A DNA stretch of 64,000 nucleotides, taken from the NCBI GenBank assembly GCA_902728285.1, contig CACVBU010000913.1, positions 602,441-666,440 of the forward strand. The letters run 5' to 3'. The notes under the pieces were generated by a model, which was not told where the DNA came from, did not search any database, and was given only the letters and a program-made list of their open reading frames with translations. Shown in pieces: positions 1 through 11,518 of the stretch. Origin of the DNA: Clytia hemisphaerica. Its lineage: Eukaryota; Cnidaria; Hydrozoa; Leptothecata; Clytiidae. How positions within the stretch are numbered: position 1 is the first letter of the stretch; each line of letters opens with the position of its first letter. Position numbers and translations under genes: made by a program.

Positions 1-251
1 AAAAACCTTTACTTTTCGTATGGTTAGAAAACAAAGACAATAGGCCAGACATAGACGCTCTAATCAATTTGGATATTTCCAAAGACTGTATTTACCCAAA
101 CTCGTGTCCAGCCCCCTAGTGTACATTTGACACCTATGGTTATGACAGTGTTTATGAAAAGTGTACCTCGTCCATCTGTAAAATTAAAAAATGTTTCAAG
201 TGTCTTTGAGGTAGGGTAAGAACTTTCACTTTTAACTTTTAACTTTTTTAG

Positions 252-3200
252 GTTATGATGGTCAATACAGCTGCACATTCGATGAAAGTTATAATCAAAA
301 TCAAGATGGATTTTGCCAAAGTAACAATTTCGATGGATGGGCTTCTTATGGATTCATGGTACACTCAGGAAACACACCAAGTGCTGATACAGGCCCATCA
401 AATGACCATACTTTCAAAAAAAGTTAGTTTTAATCATGATTAAATCCTTGAACCTAGCTTAATCATTGATTTTTGTAACAGATCTAGTTGTATTCTATCC
501 GCAGACACGCGTTTCGTCCATCCTAGGACTCGTCAGTGAAGCTCAGACCAGAGTGCTCTAAATACTAAGTGTTGCATGATCGCTTTCGGTGAGCAGAGTA
601 GCAAAGCTTAATCCGGACAAGCAGCAGTTGACCCCCTGGACAACCCAAATTACCCCCGGACAGAGCAAATTTACCCCCCGAAAAAGGCAAACTTTGATGA
701 TTTTTCGCTACCCCCCCCCCAACAATATATCCTCCATCCTCCTCATTTTCTGGAAGAGCAAATTGCTTATGGTCATGACAATAATATTCTCTATTTGAAT
801 AATCGTTAAATTTCGATGCTCGGGGCGATAAAATTTTTCATTTTAAACTTTAAATATTATTCCAGGTTGTGGTAGTTACATTTATTACGAATCCTCCCAA
901 CAATCGTACGGTGTTTTGGCCTCCGGTACCTTCATGAGTACCTCGGGACAGATGTGTCTATCCTTTGCATTATCAATGTACAGCAAGATCAAAACAGACA
1001 TGGGAGTTTTAAATATTGCCTTACTAAAAGAAGACCTTAGCTTTGTCAAAACATTGTGGACTCAAGATGGGGCGGTTTCGGACACGCCTGAAGATTGGCG
1101 AATGTTATCCGTTCCCGTTGATGGATTAACACAAAACATGAAATACCGAGTAAGTAGAGAAATAGTATCCCATTTTCGTAGATGTCATTATCAAGGGCTT
1201 ACCATATTAATAATAATAGGGTAATATGGTGATAATTAGAGCGTTGAATATCGAAACGCGAAGTGTCATTCGCATCCCCTGTGGCACAATACATATAGAT
1301 ACAATGGCGCTGTTCCTGAATGTACTCTCATTGGACTGGATAGCTCAGTCGGCAGAGCAATTGAAATAGTAATACTAAGTTCGAATCTCACTTCGGCCCT
1401 CAGTTTAGAAATTCGCTAAAAAACTGAGGTCAATGCGCAGATGTATTGGCAAAATACCTCAAAATCAATTTATTTATTAGGCTTTGCAATAAAGAGACTT
1501 TAAAGTCTAACTCTAGAAAACGTTCCAATTTATAAAAAAACTCTGGGTTTGACAATCTACTATTGTATCATTGTCATGAAATTATATTGAATAGTGCTCG
1601 ATGATAAACAAACAAGATACCAGAGCCAAGCAAAATTTAAAAGTTTTCTTTCAATAAAAGTACATAACTTAAAGTTTCGTGCTTCTGCACTTGTTCAAAT
1701 GTACAAGAGATGTGGTTGTGAAAAAAATCTGCGTGTAAAAGTCAAAAAATGTTTAGAAAAATGAGATAATTGGATAATTAAAAACTGTTTAGACAAGGGG
1801 TTACAATCTATTATTGTAAAATATTTTGCTGTTTCTCATTTAACTACTATTGGCGTTGAAAAAAATATATAGATACCACTTTAATTATTCTATGGATGGA
1901 TTTAAAAAATTAATCAAACTAGGATTATTATCTATATCTTCAATTACATGTGACTCCCTCTCTCTAATTCGATTTTTAAGGAGACATAGGATTCGAATAG
2001 CAGAGAGTGGCATCGTTGACGTTTGGACTATATAGATGAACCGTATTAGTAAACAGAGAAGGATTAAAGGCCGGTCTCCACTTGCACGCACTGCAATCGC
2101 ACTTTTTCGAACAAAGCTTCCACGCTATTGGTCAAAAGAAAAATGAAGCAACTCCATTGGCGCGATCTGACGTAACGGTTGAAAAAAGTTGAAATGTGTT
2201 CAACTTCTTTTTCAAGCGCGCTACATTTTTATGACGTAATCTTTTTTCCAAGCAAAAAGGATTGAAGCCAAAAGGTGCAATCGCAACGTGCGCAAGTGGA
2301 GACCGGCCTTTAGTAAACAGAGAAGAACTAAAAACCACCTTACCTTTAGATTGCTTTTGTTGCAACTCGAATGAACGAAAACAGTGATATTGCAATCGAT
2401 GACTTCAAACTGATGGAAGGAAATTGCACTCAAGAAGGTACGAGTTTCCAGCTGAAAAAAATATTGAAAATAAATAAGTACCGTAATTGTCCCCATTAAA
2501 TACCCTGGGCCTTTTTTTCTCAAAGTAGGGCGTTTATTATAGAGGAGGCGTTTATACGAAGCAATACATATGGTATTTGAATAAACAAAAGTAAATTTTA
2601 TGCTCACTAAATGGTAACAGTATTACTACAATCATGGTCAAAATCTATTGAGAATTTACCTTTTTCCTCGTTTTTCGAAATTAGGAGTTCGTGCGAGAAA
2701 GTCGATTTTTTCTGAGCCTTATTGGACCATTTTTGAGCTTTTGGATCCTCAGATATATACTACAAAGTCTTATATATCTAGCATTAAAACTCTACCCTAA
2801 CTTAGAGCACTTCCAAATCGTTTGTGGTTTTAAAGATTCGTGGGGATTTCCCTTTTTTCTATAATATTACGAACATGATTGTAGTGGGGATACATATTTC
2901 GAAGTGCAACGCAGGGACCTCCATGATTAACTCAGCTAGAGGAGGAATAATGTTAGTATAAGGTGGTAATGAGTGCTACAATTTAATTAACGCAAAAGGC
3001 AGGATTTTCGAAAATAACTTTAGCTCATAGTTTGTTAAAAGATTGTAATTAACGTGAGGATAACCGATTCGCGTTAATAACTTAAATTAGTCAATTGCAT
3101 TCTTTTACATTGTATTTCAGTGGATGGACAATGGGCATCATGGGGCCAATGGGGCCAGTGTGATAAAGAATGTGGTGAATCAGTTCGAACAAGAATGAGA

Positions 3201-4115
3201 TTCTGTACAGAGCCAGCACCCTCCGCCAATGGTAAACAATGTCCAAATCAACTGACTGATTGGTATCAAAATGAAGACTGTCATCTGCCTGCTTGTAAAG
3301 GTTAGTCAATTCCTGATATATGCACCACTGCAATGACTTCACGAAATTATGCAGGTTTTCTGTTTTTATTCCACCCAATGCGTCACTTTTTCTATTGTTT
3401 AAGTGACGTAAGTGGAAAATTTCAAAAGTTCTCAGAAGACCCTCCAGTGGCGTGCATATCATGAATACACTGCACTGGTTTCGAGATACAGTCTCCTTAA
3501 CTCGAACCTCTATAACTCGAATGTTTCCTTTACTTGAACAAGCTTTCTATTCCTTCGGTAGAATGCCTTTTATGAACCTTACTCAATAACTCGAAATGTC
3601 CTTAATTTGAATAATTTTGTGTTCTCCATGCGTGCTGAGTTATGGAGGCTCCCCTGCAAATTTTTTTTGATTCCATGATGATAGCATGAAAGAAGAAATT
3701 AAGTAAACGAGCTCCCTGTTTGGATAGTATGACAAAATGTACAATTTTCAACCAACTAGATTTTATTTATTCAAAATTTTTGTTTACCATAGCATACATC
3801 ATAATCATAAAAATTAGCTGCCCATTTTCATTAAAAACGATTTCTGAACAATATTGATGATCATGTTATGGTCATAAGAAAATTTCCAACACAAATCAAC
3901 TTTTGCTTTTAGTTCATGGCGCTTGGACAAACTGGTTCGATTGGGGAGAGTGCGACAAAAAGTGTGGTAACGGAACACGTATTCGTGTCCGTGAATGTGC
4001 AAATCCTGCACCAGTCAATGGTGGTGATCAATGTTTGGATCTCAGTGATAATGTACGAAAATTGAGTGATACTGAAGATGAGCCATGTAATACACACCCA
4101 TGCAAAAAGTGTTAA
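252..4115 (+). CDS. MAM domain plus two thrombospondin type-1 repeats, secreted or cell-surface protein (3' part of gene)
   Basis: Five spliced exons read as one protein: 252-422, 866-1149, 2350-2437, 3121-3300 and 3913-4115 (stop TAA 4113-4115). All junctions are GT-AG and the phases fit (1, 0, 1, 1). Exons 1-3 form one MAM domain of about 180 aa: an early CTFDE segment, TGPSNDHT, the GSYIYYESS strand, CLSFALSMY, then SDIAIDDFKLMEGNC at the end. Exons 4 and 5 each encode a TSP1 repeat with the tryptophan ladder (WASWGQWGQC and WTNWFDWGEC), CxxxCG and RxRxC cores, and six cysteines. The protein ends on the second repeat with no membrane anchor, so secretion is likely. Such proteins act in extracellular matrix and adhesion. 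The exon at 252 begins in mid-codon, so a signal peptide and further exons must lie upstream of the window. The intron positions inside the MAM domain are inferred from reading frame and conservation. Confidence 0.85.
612..762 (-). repeat. G-rich element, copy related to 26317-26558
   Basis: The reverse complement matches the element at 26317-26558: the outer CTTCCAGAAAAT, the GGAGGATATATTG end, then spaced runs of G separated by TAATTTGGGTTGTC-like text. It lies in the intron between MAM exons 1 and 2. The copy is shorter and more degraded than its partner. Confidence 0.6.
1334..1400 (+). repeat. tRNA-like sequence (SINE head or tRNA pseudogene)
   Basis: It has a good A box (TAGCTCAGTCGG, 1341-1352) and B box (GTTCGAATCTC, 1379-1389) at tRNA spacing. 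Six of seven acceptor-stem positions can pair, counting G-U pairs, but the T stem is broken in two positions. This is a decayed Pol III promoter unit rather than a working tRNA. It lies in the intron before the third MAM exon. Confidence 0.6.
2062..2309. mobile_element. palindromic MITE (AAAGGCCGGTCTCC ends) flanked by 16-bp direct repeats
   Basis: Terminal inverted repeats of about 25 bp (AAAGGCCGGTCTCCACTTGC and its complement) bound the element. The 16-mer TTAGTAAACAGAGAAG occurs exactly at 2046-2061 and again at 2310-2325, directly flanking it. The right end is about 40 nt upstream of the MAM exon at 2350, so the right-hand repeat lies in the splice acceptor region. No coding capacity is seen. 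Confidence 0.75.
3313..3466. mobile_element. MITE, GATATGCACCACTGCAATG family, copy 1
   Basis: The inverted ends read TGATATATGCACCACTGCAA on the left and CCAGTGGCGTGCATATCA on the right. The interior shares CCACCCAATGCGTCAC and TTCTCAGAAGAC with the copy at 24448-24606. It starts 12 nt after the donor site of the first TSP1 exon. Confidence 0.75.
3470..3655. repeat. Tigger/pogo-like repeat with AACTCGAA motifs
   Basis: Repeated TAACTCGAA / ACTTGAA words and a CAGTCTCC end resemble the terminal regions of pogo/Tigger-type elements. Similar tracts occur at 16890-17085, 22325-22425, 25530-25685 and 27055-27395. The assignment to Tigger is an inference from the motif. Confidence 0.45.
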
Positions 4116-4311
4116 GATTTTGAATTGAAATACTGTACACTTTTTTATACATAATAAGTCTACTTTGTCAACTATGCTATTTTTTCCTATTTTAAAACAT
4201 TGAATTACAACTGACATTATTCTCCTTTTAAAAACCTTTACTTATTTTTATAAATATTGTTTGTAAAATCGTTGAGACGTAGAGATGCGTACTCTCCCGA
4301 TTCTTTTTAAT

Positions 4312-4317
4312 AATAAA
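4312..4317 (+). terminator. poly(A) signal of the MAM-TSP1 gene
   Basis: AATAAA lies about 200 nt after the stop codon at 4113-4115, with a second AATAAA-like run about 20 nt further on. It is the likely 3' processing signal. Confidence 0.5.
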
Positions 4318-4383
4318 CCTTTTAACTTGCAATAAATAAAATACATATATTAAAAGTTAGCAAATCTTTTCCAAATAATGATG

Positions 4384-4657
4384 GTACACGTCTTTTTTTT
4401 TTAAAGAAACTAGTTTTACCAAGCAGCCTCAATGTTTCTTAAGAAATCGGCCTTTTGAGCCTTAAATGTTTCTTACATGTTTCTAAACTTTTTGACATAA
4501 TTAGCCTTGATTGGAAGGTTCTTATAAAAAACCGAATTAAAAAATGTTATTTTCTCATTCTCAGCCTCAGCATGTTTCTTAGATGTTTCTTAGTTTTTAG
4601 GCATTCTGAGCCTCATGTTTCTTAAAAGTGTGTTTCTTAAAAAAAAAAGACGTGTAC
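4384..4657. mobile_element. MITE with GTACACGTCTTTTT ends
   Basis: Perfect inverted ends (GTACACGTCTTTTTTTTTT on the left; AAAAGACGTGTAC on the right) enclose several ATGTTTCTTA words. It is related to 13578-13946, which has ACACGTTTTTTTT ends. It lies just downstream of the MAM-TSP1 gene. No ORF was found. Confidence 0.75.
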
Positions 4658-5303
4658 TCTAAATTTCCCTTTCAATAAATTAAAATTTGCTAAAAAAGAT
4701 GAACAAAACACAAAAAAACAACACTTATAACAAAAAAGCTGCTAATGCTGTTGATATAGAAAAATTTGCAATATCTAAAGGTTGACCTGTTGCTATTCTT
4801 ATCTAAACTACGATTCCTAAAACCCATGTCAATAAGATCATGTCAATTAGAATTTATATACCTTATTACGTTTGACAAGAAGGGTTGGAAGTGTACTACT
4901 GTCAATTAAGATTTAGGGTGTTCAGCATAATATAGAAACAAAATGTGAAAGAAAGAGTTACAAAGAGTGAGCTGAAATAATAATATTTAAAAGCATATAT
5001 ACAACATCAAAGTGTTACAATGAAATAGTAGGGATTGATATGATAATTGATTGAATTGAATTGATGAAATGAATGTAAACCATTAGATCTGGCTTTAAAT
5101 GTACGAATATCACATTCAAAATATGAATATCAAAAATTCTGATTATTCTCCCTTTATCTCAGAAGATTTCAATGGTCAGATTCATGTTCTTTGGGAGTCT
5201 TTAAAAAAGAAGAATAAAGCCTGAAATGTTCTGCTTTAAATTTTTTTGATCATCATCTTTCAGACATATGTTAAACAACAAAAAACAAATTAAAATGATG
5301 TTA
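4658..5303. other. AT-rich intergenic stretch, nothing recognised
   Basis: Read on both strands: no ORF with protein-like composition, no tRNA-like boxes and no inverted repeat of note. Confidence 0.6.
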
Positions 5304-5311
5304 GCTACTCC

Positions 5312-5599
5312 CCTGGGTGTACTTAGGCAAATGGAGGGAGGTTACGGTATGTGCCACCCTTAAGGGTACCTTTTTTGGATTTCCAAAGTCCCACTAAGGG
5401 TCAGAAAAATAGGAAAATTTAAACTTTTTACATCCAGAAATATTGAAATTTGGTCAAAATTGGTCAAATTTGTCCCAATGAATAAGGGTCGTAAAATTCA
5501 CAAAATTTTCCTTTGTTTTCTCCTTTTTAGTCCCTGTAAGGGTCCAAGGGTCGTAAGTCGGGCGGCACCCCGTCAGCTCGCAACCCTAGTACCACCGGG
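5312..5599. mobile_element. poly-G-family MITE (CCTGGG...ACCGGG ends) with 8-bp TSD
   Basis: The 8-mer GCTACTCC flanks the element at 5304-5311 and 5600-5607. The ends are short imperfect inverted repeats (CCTGGGTGTACTTAGG on the left; CCCTAGTACCACCGGG on the right). Internally GTCCC/AAGGGTC words repeat. The right end matches, in reverse complement, the solo end at 32271-32320. An 8-bp TSD fits hAT-type transposition; no coding sequence. Confidence 0.75.
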
Positions 5600-6194
5600 G
5601 CTACTCCTTTGTTTCGATGTTGAGTAAACTCTATGAAATTTCACAATGCTAAGTTTCTTATGCAATGCTTCTCTCTTTTGATTGTTAAAGCTCTCGCACT
5701 GACCTTACTTACAGTGGCATCAGATGAGACCAATAATGCTTTTTCAACACAGCCACATATGTTTTTTGGCTTAATAACTATTAGAGCATATTCCCAAGAT
5801 TATATGTGCCACCATTGAGGCCAAAAAGTTTAAAATAAAAATAAATTTCAAAATGACCCAGAAGTAGCGTCTGTTATTAAAGCTATTACTCAAGATGTAT
5901 GGAAGGATTGATTTATTTAATAGCAATATACAGATATATGGGCTTTTAAAGTTTCTGATATGGATGGCTACTTCCATAAGCTAAATGTTCCTTCCATTTT
6001 CAACTTTCCCACACTTGCCCTCATTGAGAAAATGACGACCCTGCCAATACACCAGTCTGTTGCCAAAAAGTGTTACATTTATTATACGGTGCATCGACAG
6101 GGTTGGTAAAATGACGGGGAAGAAGCAGAAGAAATTGGTGACACTTGTAGTTGAATTTTGGATTTTGAGATAGCATTTCGTCAGATTGTTATGT

Positions 6195-6502
6195 CCTGGG
6201 GGGGTACTACCCTTGTCGACCGAAGGGGGTGCTCCGCTGAGGTTAGAAAAATGGACCCTACATGGGACTCGAAATTTGCAAAACAAGTGACCCTGAATGG
6301 GACTGAAATTCCAAAATTTTCTCTAATTTTCTAATTTTTCCCCAAATTTTCCAAAAATAGGCACCCTACGAGGGACTGATTTTTCTATTTTGGTGTTTTT
6401 GCGACCCTACCTGGGACTCGACTCGTGGAGGTTAAAAAAGGTACCCCTGTCCAGCGGAGGATCTCCGTGTAACCAATCTTGCCCTAGTACCCCCCCCCCG
6501 GG
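6195..6502. mobile_element. poly-G-family MITE (CCTGGGGGGGTACTA ends) with 8-bp TSD
   Basis: The 8-mer TGTTATGT is duplicated at 6187-6194 and 6503-6510. The left end CCTGGGGGGGTACTA mirrors the right end TAGTACCCCCCCCCCGGG. Inside, ACCCTAC..GGGACTCG-type words repeat in both orientations. About 1 kb from the copy at 5312-5599. Non-coding. Confidence 0.85.
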
Positions 6503-6510
6503 TGTTATGT

Positions 6511-7499
6511 TTTCACCAATCCCTTAAGAGCTTCAAGCTGGTGGGCAGAAAACAATAACAATCACAAAAACAATCTCAGGTTAAATTTTTTGAACTTTTA
6601 GAAATAATAATAATTTTCACCACAACACCCACAGAAATTTGGATTTTCATTTTCCTGAATTTTACTCAATTTTTTAGACTAATAGTCAAAAGAACACCCT
6701 TTGATGTTTATTTCCAAGATAAAATGATACTTACAAAAGTCCAAGGTATAATTTCTGGAGGAGACTGCTTCTTGGATTGGGAGCTTCTTTTCTTCCTCTT
6801 CTTCTAATTATCCGAAAAATTTATTTTTGGTAAATTTTGCCGCGTGTTTTTAGACCTTGTTGTGGAGCAATAACAAACTGGAAACTAGTCAATGCACGGG
6901 TCTTCGGTCCGGTGCCACGGTTTTCGGTCCTGAAATCACAAGAGCAATTATAAAAAAACAAAGTTTTGATTTAACGGGTAATAATCCTCTTAAAAGAGTT
7001 CCACCATAAAGGTTTTCTCTTATGAAATTTATCTTCAATCTTTTTCTTCTCTTTTTGTTTTGAAAAACCGGTCATTCCAAAAAAAGCAAAAGGTGAACTG
7101 TCAAGTCAAACAGAGTCAACCAGGATTATTACCTGTCAACTTCAACATCAGTTTCAAATCAAAGTTGTACATCCATGGAAAAATCTACCAGGACACTCGT
7201 TAATTATATATATTGTGTTTGTATTTTTTTTGTATCGTCGAAATAGGACAAAATTTTAGTTAGGACTTTTGAGTTATTTTTGCTACTGTGATCTATTTTT
7301 TTCCTCCTCGTCCGGAGGAAAGCACTCTGTCATTTTTATAACTATGCTATGACCCTGCTGATGCGGAGAGGGTTACAACGGGTAAGGTACCTGAAATATA
7401 TAGTATAATATTTAGCTGGAATCAGCATTCCTAGCTCTTCTTCTCTGCTTTGATAAAGACGGGGGCAGCATCATGATATAGATATAGCCCTCCTATTTA
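6511..7499. other. intergenic stretch, no gene seen
   Basis: No supported exon or RNA gene. It contains AT-rich sequence and some purine/pyrimidine runs around 6780-6830 and 7300-7320. Confidence 0.55.
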
Positions 7500-7645
7500 T
7501 GCCTATAAACTCTCTTCATATAAAATTTGCAGGCAACGGCATATTTGGACTTTGTACCCAATGCTGCACTCGAGCTAAAGTCCCGCAGTAGTAATTTTTT
7601 GAAGTTTGCAAAAAATGCCACATAGAAGACCAAATTCAGTTACCG
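7500..7645 (+). repeat. dispersed repeat, 'TTTGGACTTTGTACCC' family, copy 1
   Basis: It shares CATATTTGGACTTTGTACCC-ATGCTGCACTC with 45894-45975 and, in reverse complement, with 62440-62560. With the last copy it also shares TTGAAGTTTGCAAAAAA and GCCACATAGAAGA. It may be the body of a SINE, because the copy at 45.9 kb adjoins a tRNA-like unit. Confidence 0.65.
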
Positions 7646-7710
7646 TGAGTAGTCCTAAATCCTACAGCCCTGCCTAAATCCGATGGGGTCTTTCAAAGAT
7701 ACAAACTAAC

Positions 7711-8120
7711 AGTTCCATCAATATGCCAAAAACATTTTGTTCAACCACCTTCACTTCAAGATAGGCCACCATAGAATGAACTTCCTTTTATAGGATGAAC
7801 CATATTCATCTGGCTTTCAGCCTTGCACTCCATCATCGCAGAGGCTAATCAATTTTAATGACTTTTTTGACAAATGACCAAGTTAAAATTTTTTAATTTT
7901 TTTATATTTGAGTATTAAAAAGGCATGCATTCAAATATTAAAGGTTTAAAATTTTCCTCTGGGCTAGTTAGTAAAATATCTCAAATAGGCTCTGTGATGG
8001 AGTGCAAGGCTGAAAGCCACATGGATATGGTTCATCCTATAAAAGGAAGTTCATTCTATGGTGGCATATCTTGAAGTGAAGGTCGTTGAACAAAATGTTT
8101 TTGGCATATTGATGGAACTG
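7711..8120. mobile_element. long fold-back element, about 130-bp arms
   Basis: The left arm 7711-7845 and right arm 7991-8120 are near-perfect reverse complements; for example GATGGAGTGCAAGGCTGAAAG on the right mirrors CTTTCAGCCTTGCACTCCATC on the left. The loop of about 145 bp is AT-rich. Non-coding; probably a MITE or fold-back transposon able to form a long hairpin RNA if transcribed. Confidence 0.8.
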
Positions 8121-9334
8121 ACTAAAATAAAAACAAACCTTTTGCTGTGACGCAATGAAGATACCAAAGTGTCAATTAAACTGAGAGATTTGTTACACTG
8201 AACCAATTGAACCAAATAACAATAAGTTCTTCTTATACAAAACAGAATTTTTCATTACAAAATTGTTAATGTTTTAAACACAAGCAACAGATTTAGAATA
8301 ACAGAGGTAATTATTTTTACAACTCACGCTTTTTTATCACATTAATTGACATCTTGCTTGACATTTTAGTCACCTTGTTATGTGTTTTGTTTCAAAAGTT
8401 CTTGCAATAGTTTATTCAGTTAGGAACATTTGGCGAGTTCCTGTACGCGGACGCAATAAAAAAAAATCATAACATCACTCATTAAAAAATGGCGTTTCTG
8501 TCTTTTCGCACTTTTTTTAGCCTAGACGATGTAGCAAACATAGTAGTAAGTATAAGCACACTGCGCTTTTAATTGGCTGAAATTTTTTTTGCGTCGGAAA
8601 AACTTTTTCAAACTTTCAGCGATGATTGACAGTGAGGCTGGAGCTCCGATTTTTGAGGATTACGATTTTACCAGTTTTTTAGCGATTTTTGCCTAACCCA
8701 AATCTCGCAACCTATTTACCTTAAGGAAGATCGAAATTAGAGTTTTTCAGCATTCTGAAAAAAACGCATAGCAGAAATTTTTTCATCTTCACAGGATCGA
8801 TTCTCAGCAACAAAATACATCTTTTGGTCTTTGGGTTTGTTTCTGACGTTTTTCCTTCAATAAAGATGAGGTGGCAATCTTGCACTGAGGGTGCTACTTA
8901 GTTTCCGCCCTATTTTGCGCCCATGATAGTATGGTCCAAAGACGGGGGTACTCTAAATGATAAACTATGTCGTTTTGTAAGTGTTTATTTTCTGAGAGAT
9001 AAGAATACTGTAGTATATTAAATATTATTAGCTTGTTTATTTAAGTATTTTTGAGCGCAAATTTAAATATATGGTTAAATAAAATACAAATGATAACAGT
9101 TCTGTTTATTTCTCAAACTCTTGGGAAAAGTCTTTTTGCCGACTTAGCTATTTTACAAATCTTGGAAAAGAACCCCCATAGGAATTCCGATACCTAACCC
9201 GATTGGTTAATTTCGGAACGGCTCATATTGGGCGTTTTGCTTTGGTGTTACCACCCTCAAAGCAGCGGGCACCTTTGTCTTTCCGCAACTCTTTCCACCA
9301 TTTTAGATGGCCTTAACAATAGATCAATAGAGAA
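8121..9334. other. intergenic stretch, no gene seen
   Basis: No exon-like ORF or RNA gene is supported on either strand. Confidence 0.55.
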
Positions 9335-9793
9335 ATGGAGATTTCAAAAACTTTTATTTACTTTTTCTCCTCCGACCTTCAAAAAAGAAGAAAGAAATAA
9401 AAAAACCTTTACTTAAACAGGAAAACAAAAGAAAAAAAGAGAAAGAAAGAGGTGGTTAAATAATCTAACACAGCTGTGCCCTATGCTGCCAATGTAAAGA
9501 TACTTTGATCCTTCCCTTAATGTCAGGGAACTTCCCAATGGAATTTCCCTATCCACAAAAACTACAAGAGTACGTTTTTCCTGCATATGTGCTAAGAAGA
9601 AGAGTTGTTGAAGAGAGACTGATTTAGATACTTAGCAAATTTCATAAAATTTTATTTTATTATTTCCTCCGATTTCTGATTTTAAAAAAGAAAATAAAAA
9701 AAATTTAAAACATCAATTTTATTTTTATTTTTTTTCCATCCTCCTGTCCAAAACTTTTCCTTAAACCAGAAAATAAAAAAGTAATTGCCTAAA
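9335..9793 (+). mobile_element. non-autonomous DNA element, TTAAGGCAA family, 5'-truncated copy
   Basis: Homologous along its length to 57700-58169: CTTTTTCTCCTCCGACCTTC, CTAACACAGCTGTGCCC, CCACAAAAACTAC and GAAGAGTTGTTGAAGAGAGA. It keeps the right end (AAAAAAGTAATTGCCT) but lacks the left terminal repeat that is present at 57623. Confidence 0.75.
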
Positions 9794-9869
9794 GGTGAAA
9801 AAATAAAATAAAATAAAAATTAAAGCGAATGCTAAAAAAAAAAAACCAGAAAGGACAAAGAAAAAATTA

Positions 9870-10331
9870 CTAGCTAAATAAGATATAGATGATGAATCGT
9901 GTTTCAATGTTCGTATTAGAAAAGCTGATTGAAATGTCCTCATTAATATCTAGGTCTTGCTGACCAAAAACAGTTCTACTTCCTCTAAGACAGATGCCTA
10001 CTGCTCTGCAGAGTCCGATCATAATCTTTCTCCTCATCCATGTAACAACTTCTCCGTAGGGCTTCCCCTGTTTGTTAGCCATCATCATATCCACCAAGCG
10101 TGTAATGGTCCATTCTCTCCACATGCCACTGGTGGCCGAGAAAACTAGTGGGGTAAAAGAACCATGTTCAATTTCAAGCACCCGTTGATTGTAAGCTCTC
10201 TTCTTTTCACGTTCATTTGCCTCAAAACATTTCCTGAGGTCCTGGCTAACATGTCGTTTTGCTAATAATGGGTTAAACACCCTTAAAGAACGCAATTTGA
10301 CCAGTTTGCCAGACGTAAAGCTAGAATTGCG
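9870..10331 (-). pseudogene. 3' fragment of a retrotransposon polyprotein
   Basis: A 154-codon open frame on the minus strand has no clear start. It contains, in order, LRVFNPLLAK, EREKKRAYNQRVLEIEHGSF, TPLVFSATSGM, a WMRRKI segment and CLRGSRTV. I recognise this arrangement (RVFNP, then HGSFTPLVFS, then a WLR..L segment and IRGSR) as the C-terminal piece of an invertebrate, especially cnidarian, retroelement polyprotein, but cannot name the clade from sequence alone. No reverse transcriptase motifs lie upstream: the frame stops at 10332-10334. It is therefore a truncated remnant. The flank at 10340-10545 recurs inverted at 62020-62250. Confidence 0.6.
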
Positions 10332-10339
10332 CTAGACCA

Positions 10340-10545
10340 AAATTGTGGGCGTTCTGCGAGTGTTCTCAGCTCAATCCTCAAACCGCGCACAAAATGGTAG
10401 ACTTAGCTGTGACACATTATTTTGATGGAAGTTGTTAGGATGCTCACAAGGCTCTTGACAGAAAATCCTTTGTTTTATTGTCAATAATATGACAGTGCCG
10501 TTATTAATTTTGTTAGATCTGACATATATAGATATTTGTAAGTGC
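10340..10545 (+). repeat. dispersed repeat shared with 62020-62250
   Basis: It matches the reverse complement of 62020-62250: TGGAAGTTGTTxGxATG, AGGCTCTTGACAGAA, GACAGTGCCGTTAT and TTTTGTTAGATCTGACA. It may be the border of the retroelement to which 9870-10331 belongs. Confidence 0.65.
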
Positions 10546-11518
10546 ACTTTATATCGTCAACTGCTCTAACTATGGACTATCTGACAAATTTTGAGATCGC
10601 AATTCGGTCACCATTTCACCGAACCTCCAAAGTCATTCATTTTGAGTCAATGCGAATGGCAGATTATAAAATACATGAATTCGGTAGGCTTTTAAATCGA
10701 AATATGAAAAAATCTGGTAGTAGTGGACCACACTATGAAGAAGAACAAATGAGTGGCAAAACGATGGACCTTTTGACGTCACTCGTGCGGCAAGTTACAC
10801 ACTCGTTATTTGTTAATCTTATCAGGCGATAGGCGGCTAAGCGGCGGGGGTTCTCTAATTCTCCAATCGGCATCCAGTCATCCGGACAAAAAATCTGAGT
10901 TTCAAGCTAATGGACTTGGTCCACTCTTAGCAAAACTGGATTTTGAAAAAATTCACTAATCAAGCTAAACTTAATTTTGTAGAAATGACAACCATGTCAA
11001 AAAAGAAAAATGGTATTCAAAATGACATCAGCTTATATTATAGAATACTAAACTGCGTTTCCTTAGGGGAAGTTGTTTTTTTAATTTTCTTACAAGTTCT
11101 ATTGAACAGAATTTTATAGTATATTCTTGCTATTCCAGTTATTATATTCCTGTTTATACCACCCTTAAAAAATTTTCACATACAAATATGTGTATCAAAA
11201 GATATGAGCTGAAAACCAAAACTGTACCTACCCCTGAAACATGGACGGTGTATTGAATCGACAACACTTTTGCAACATTTGATATTTTCCATTGTGGGAG
11301 TAAAAAAGTCATAACTAGTGACAAACAAAAGCTTGTAATTGGAGGAAATAATATGAATGAGAATGATAAAAACATGAAATTTGGCACAGATGACCTTAAA
11401 AGGGTCCAAAATTTAAATCAAACAGAAACACCTGTGTCTAGACTTAATTTAAGGCTAGCCTAGTTACGTCATTTGGCCACCTGCAATTTTTGATTTTTAG
11501 TTTTATTGTATTTGCTTT
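10546..11518. other. intergenic stretch, one unassigned ORF
   Basis: An open frame on the + strand to 10832 contains YEEEQMSGKTMDLLTSLV but matches no family I know. The rest is AT-rich with nothing recognised. Confidence 0.4.

Noticed and set aside
3..119. Open frame at the window edge (VWLENKDNRPDIDALI..., TAG at 117) as an upstream exon of the MAM gene
   Set aside because: The frame looks coding, but no good phase-1 donor precedes the stop to join it to the exon at 252, so it is not included.
1334..1400. Functional tRNA gene
   Set aside because: T stem mismatched and no clean anticodon arm; better explained as a SINE head.
2132..2607. Two overlapping minus-strand ORFs (87 and 128 codons)
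   Set aside because: They run through a palindromic MITE and the antisense of a real MAM exon; no family motifs.
3091..4217. Minus-strand ORFs opposite the TSP1 exons
   Set aside because: Shadows of the conserved + strand TSP1 exons.
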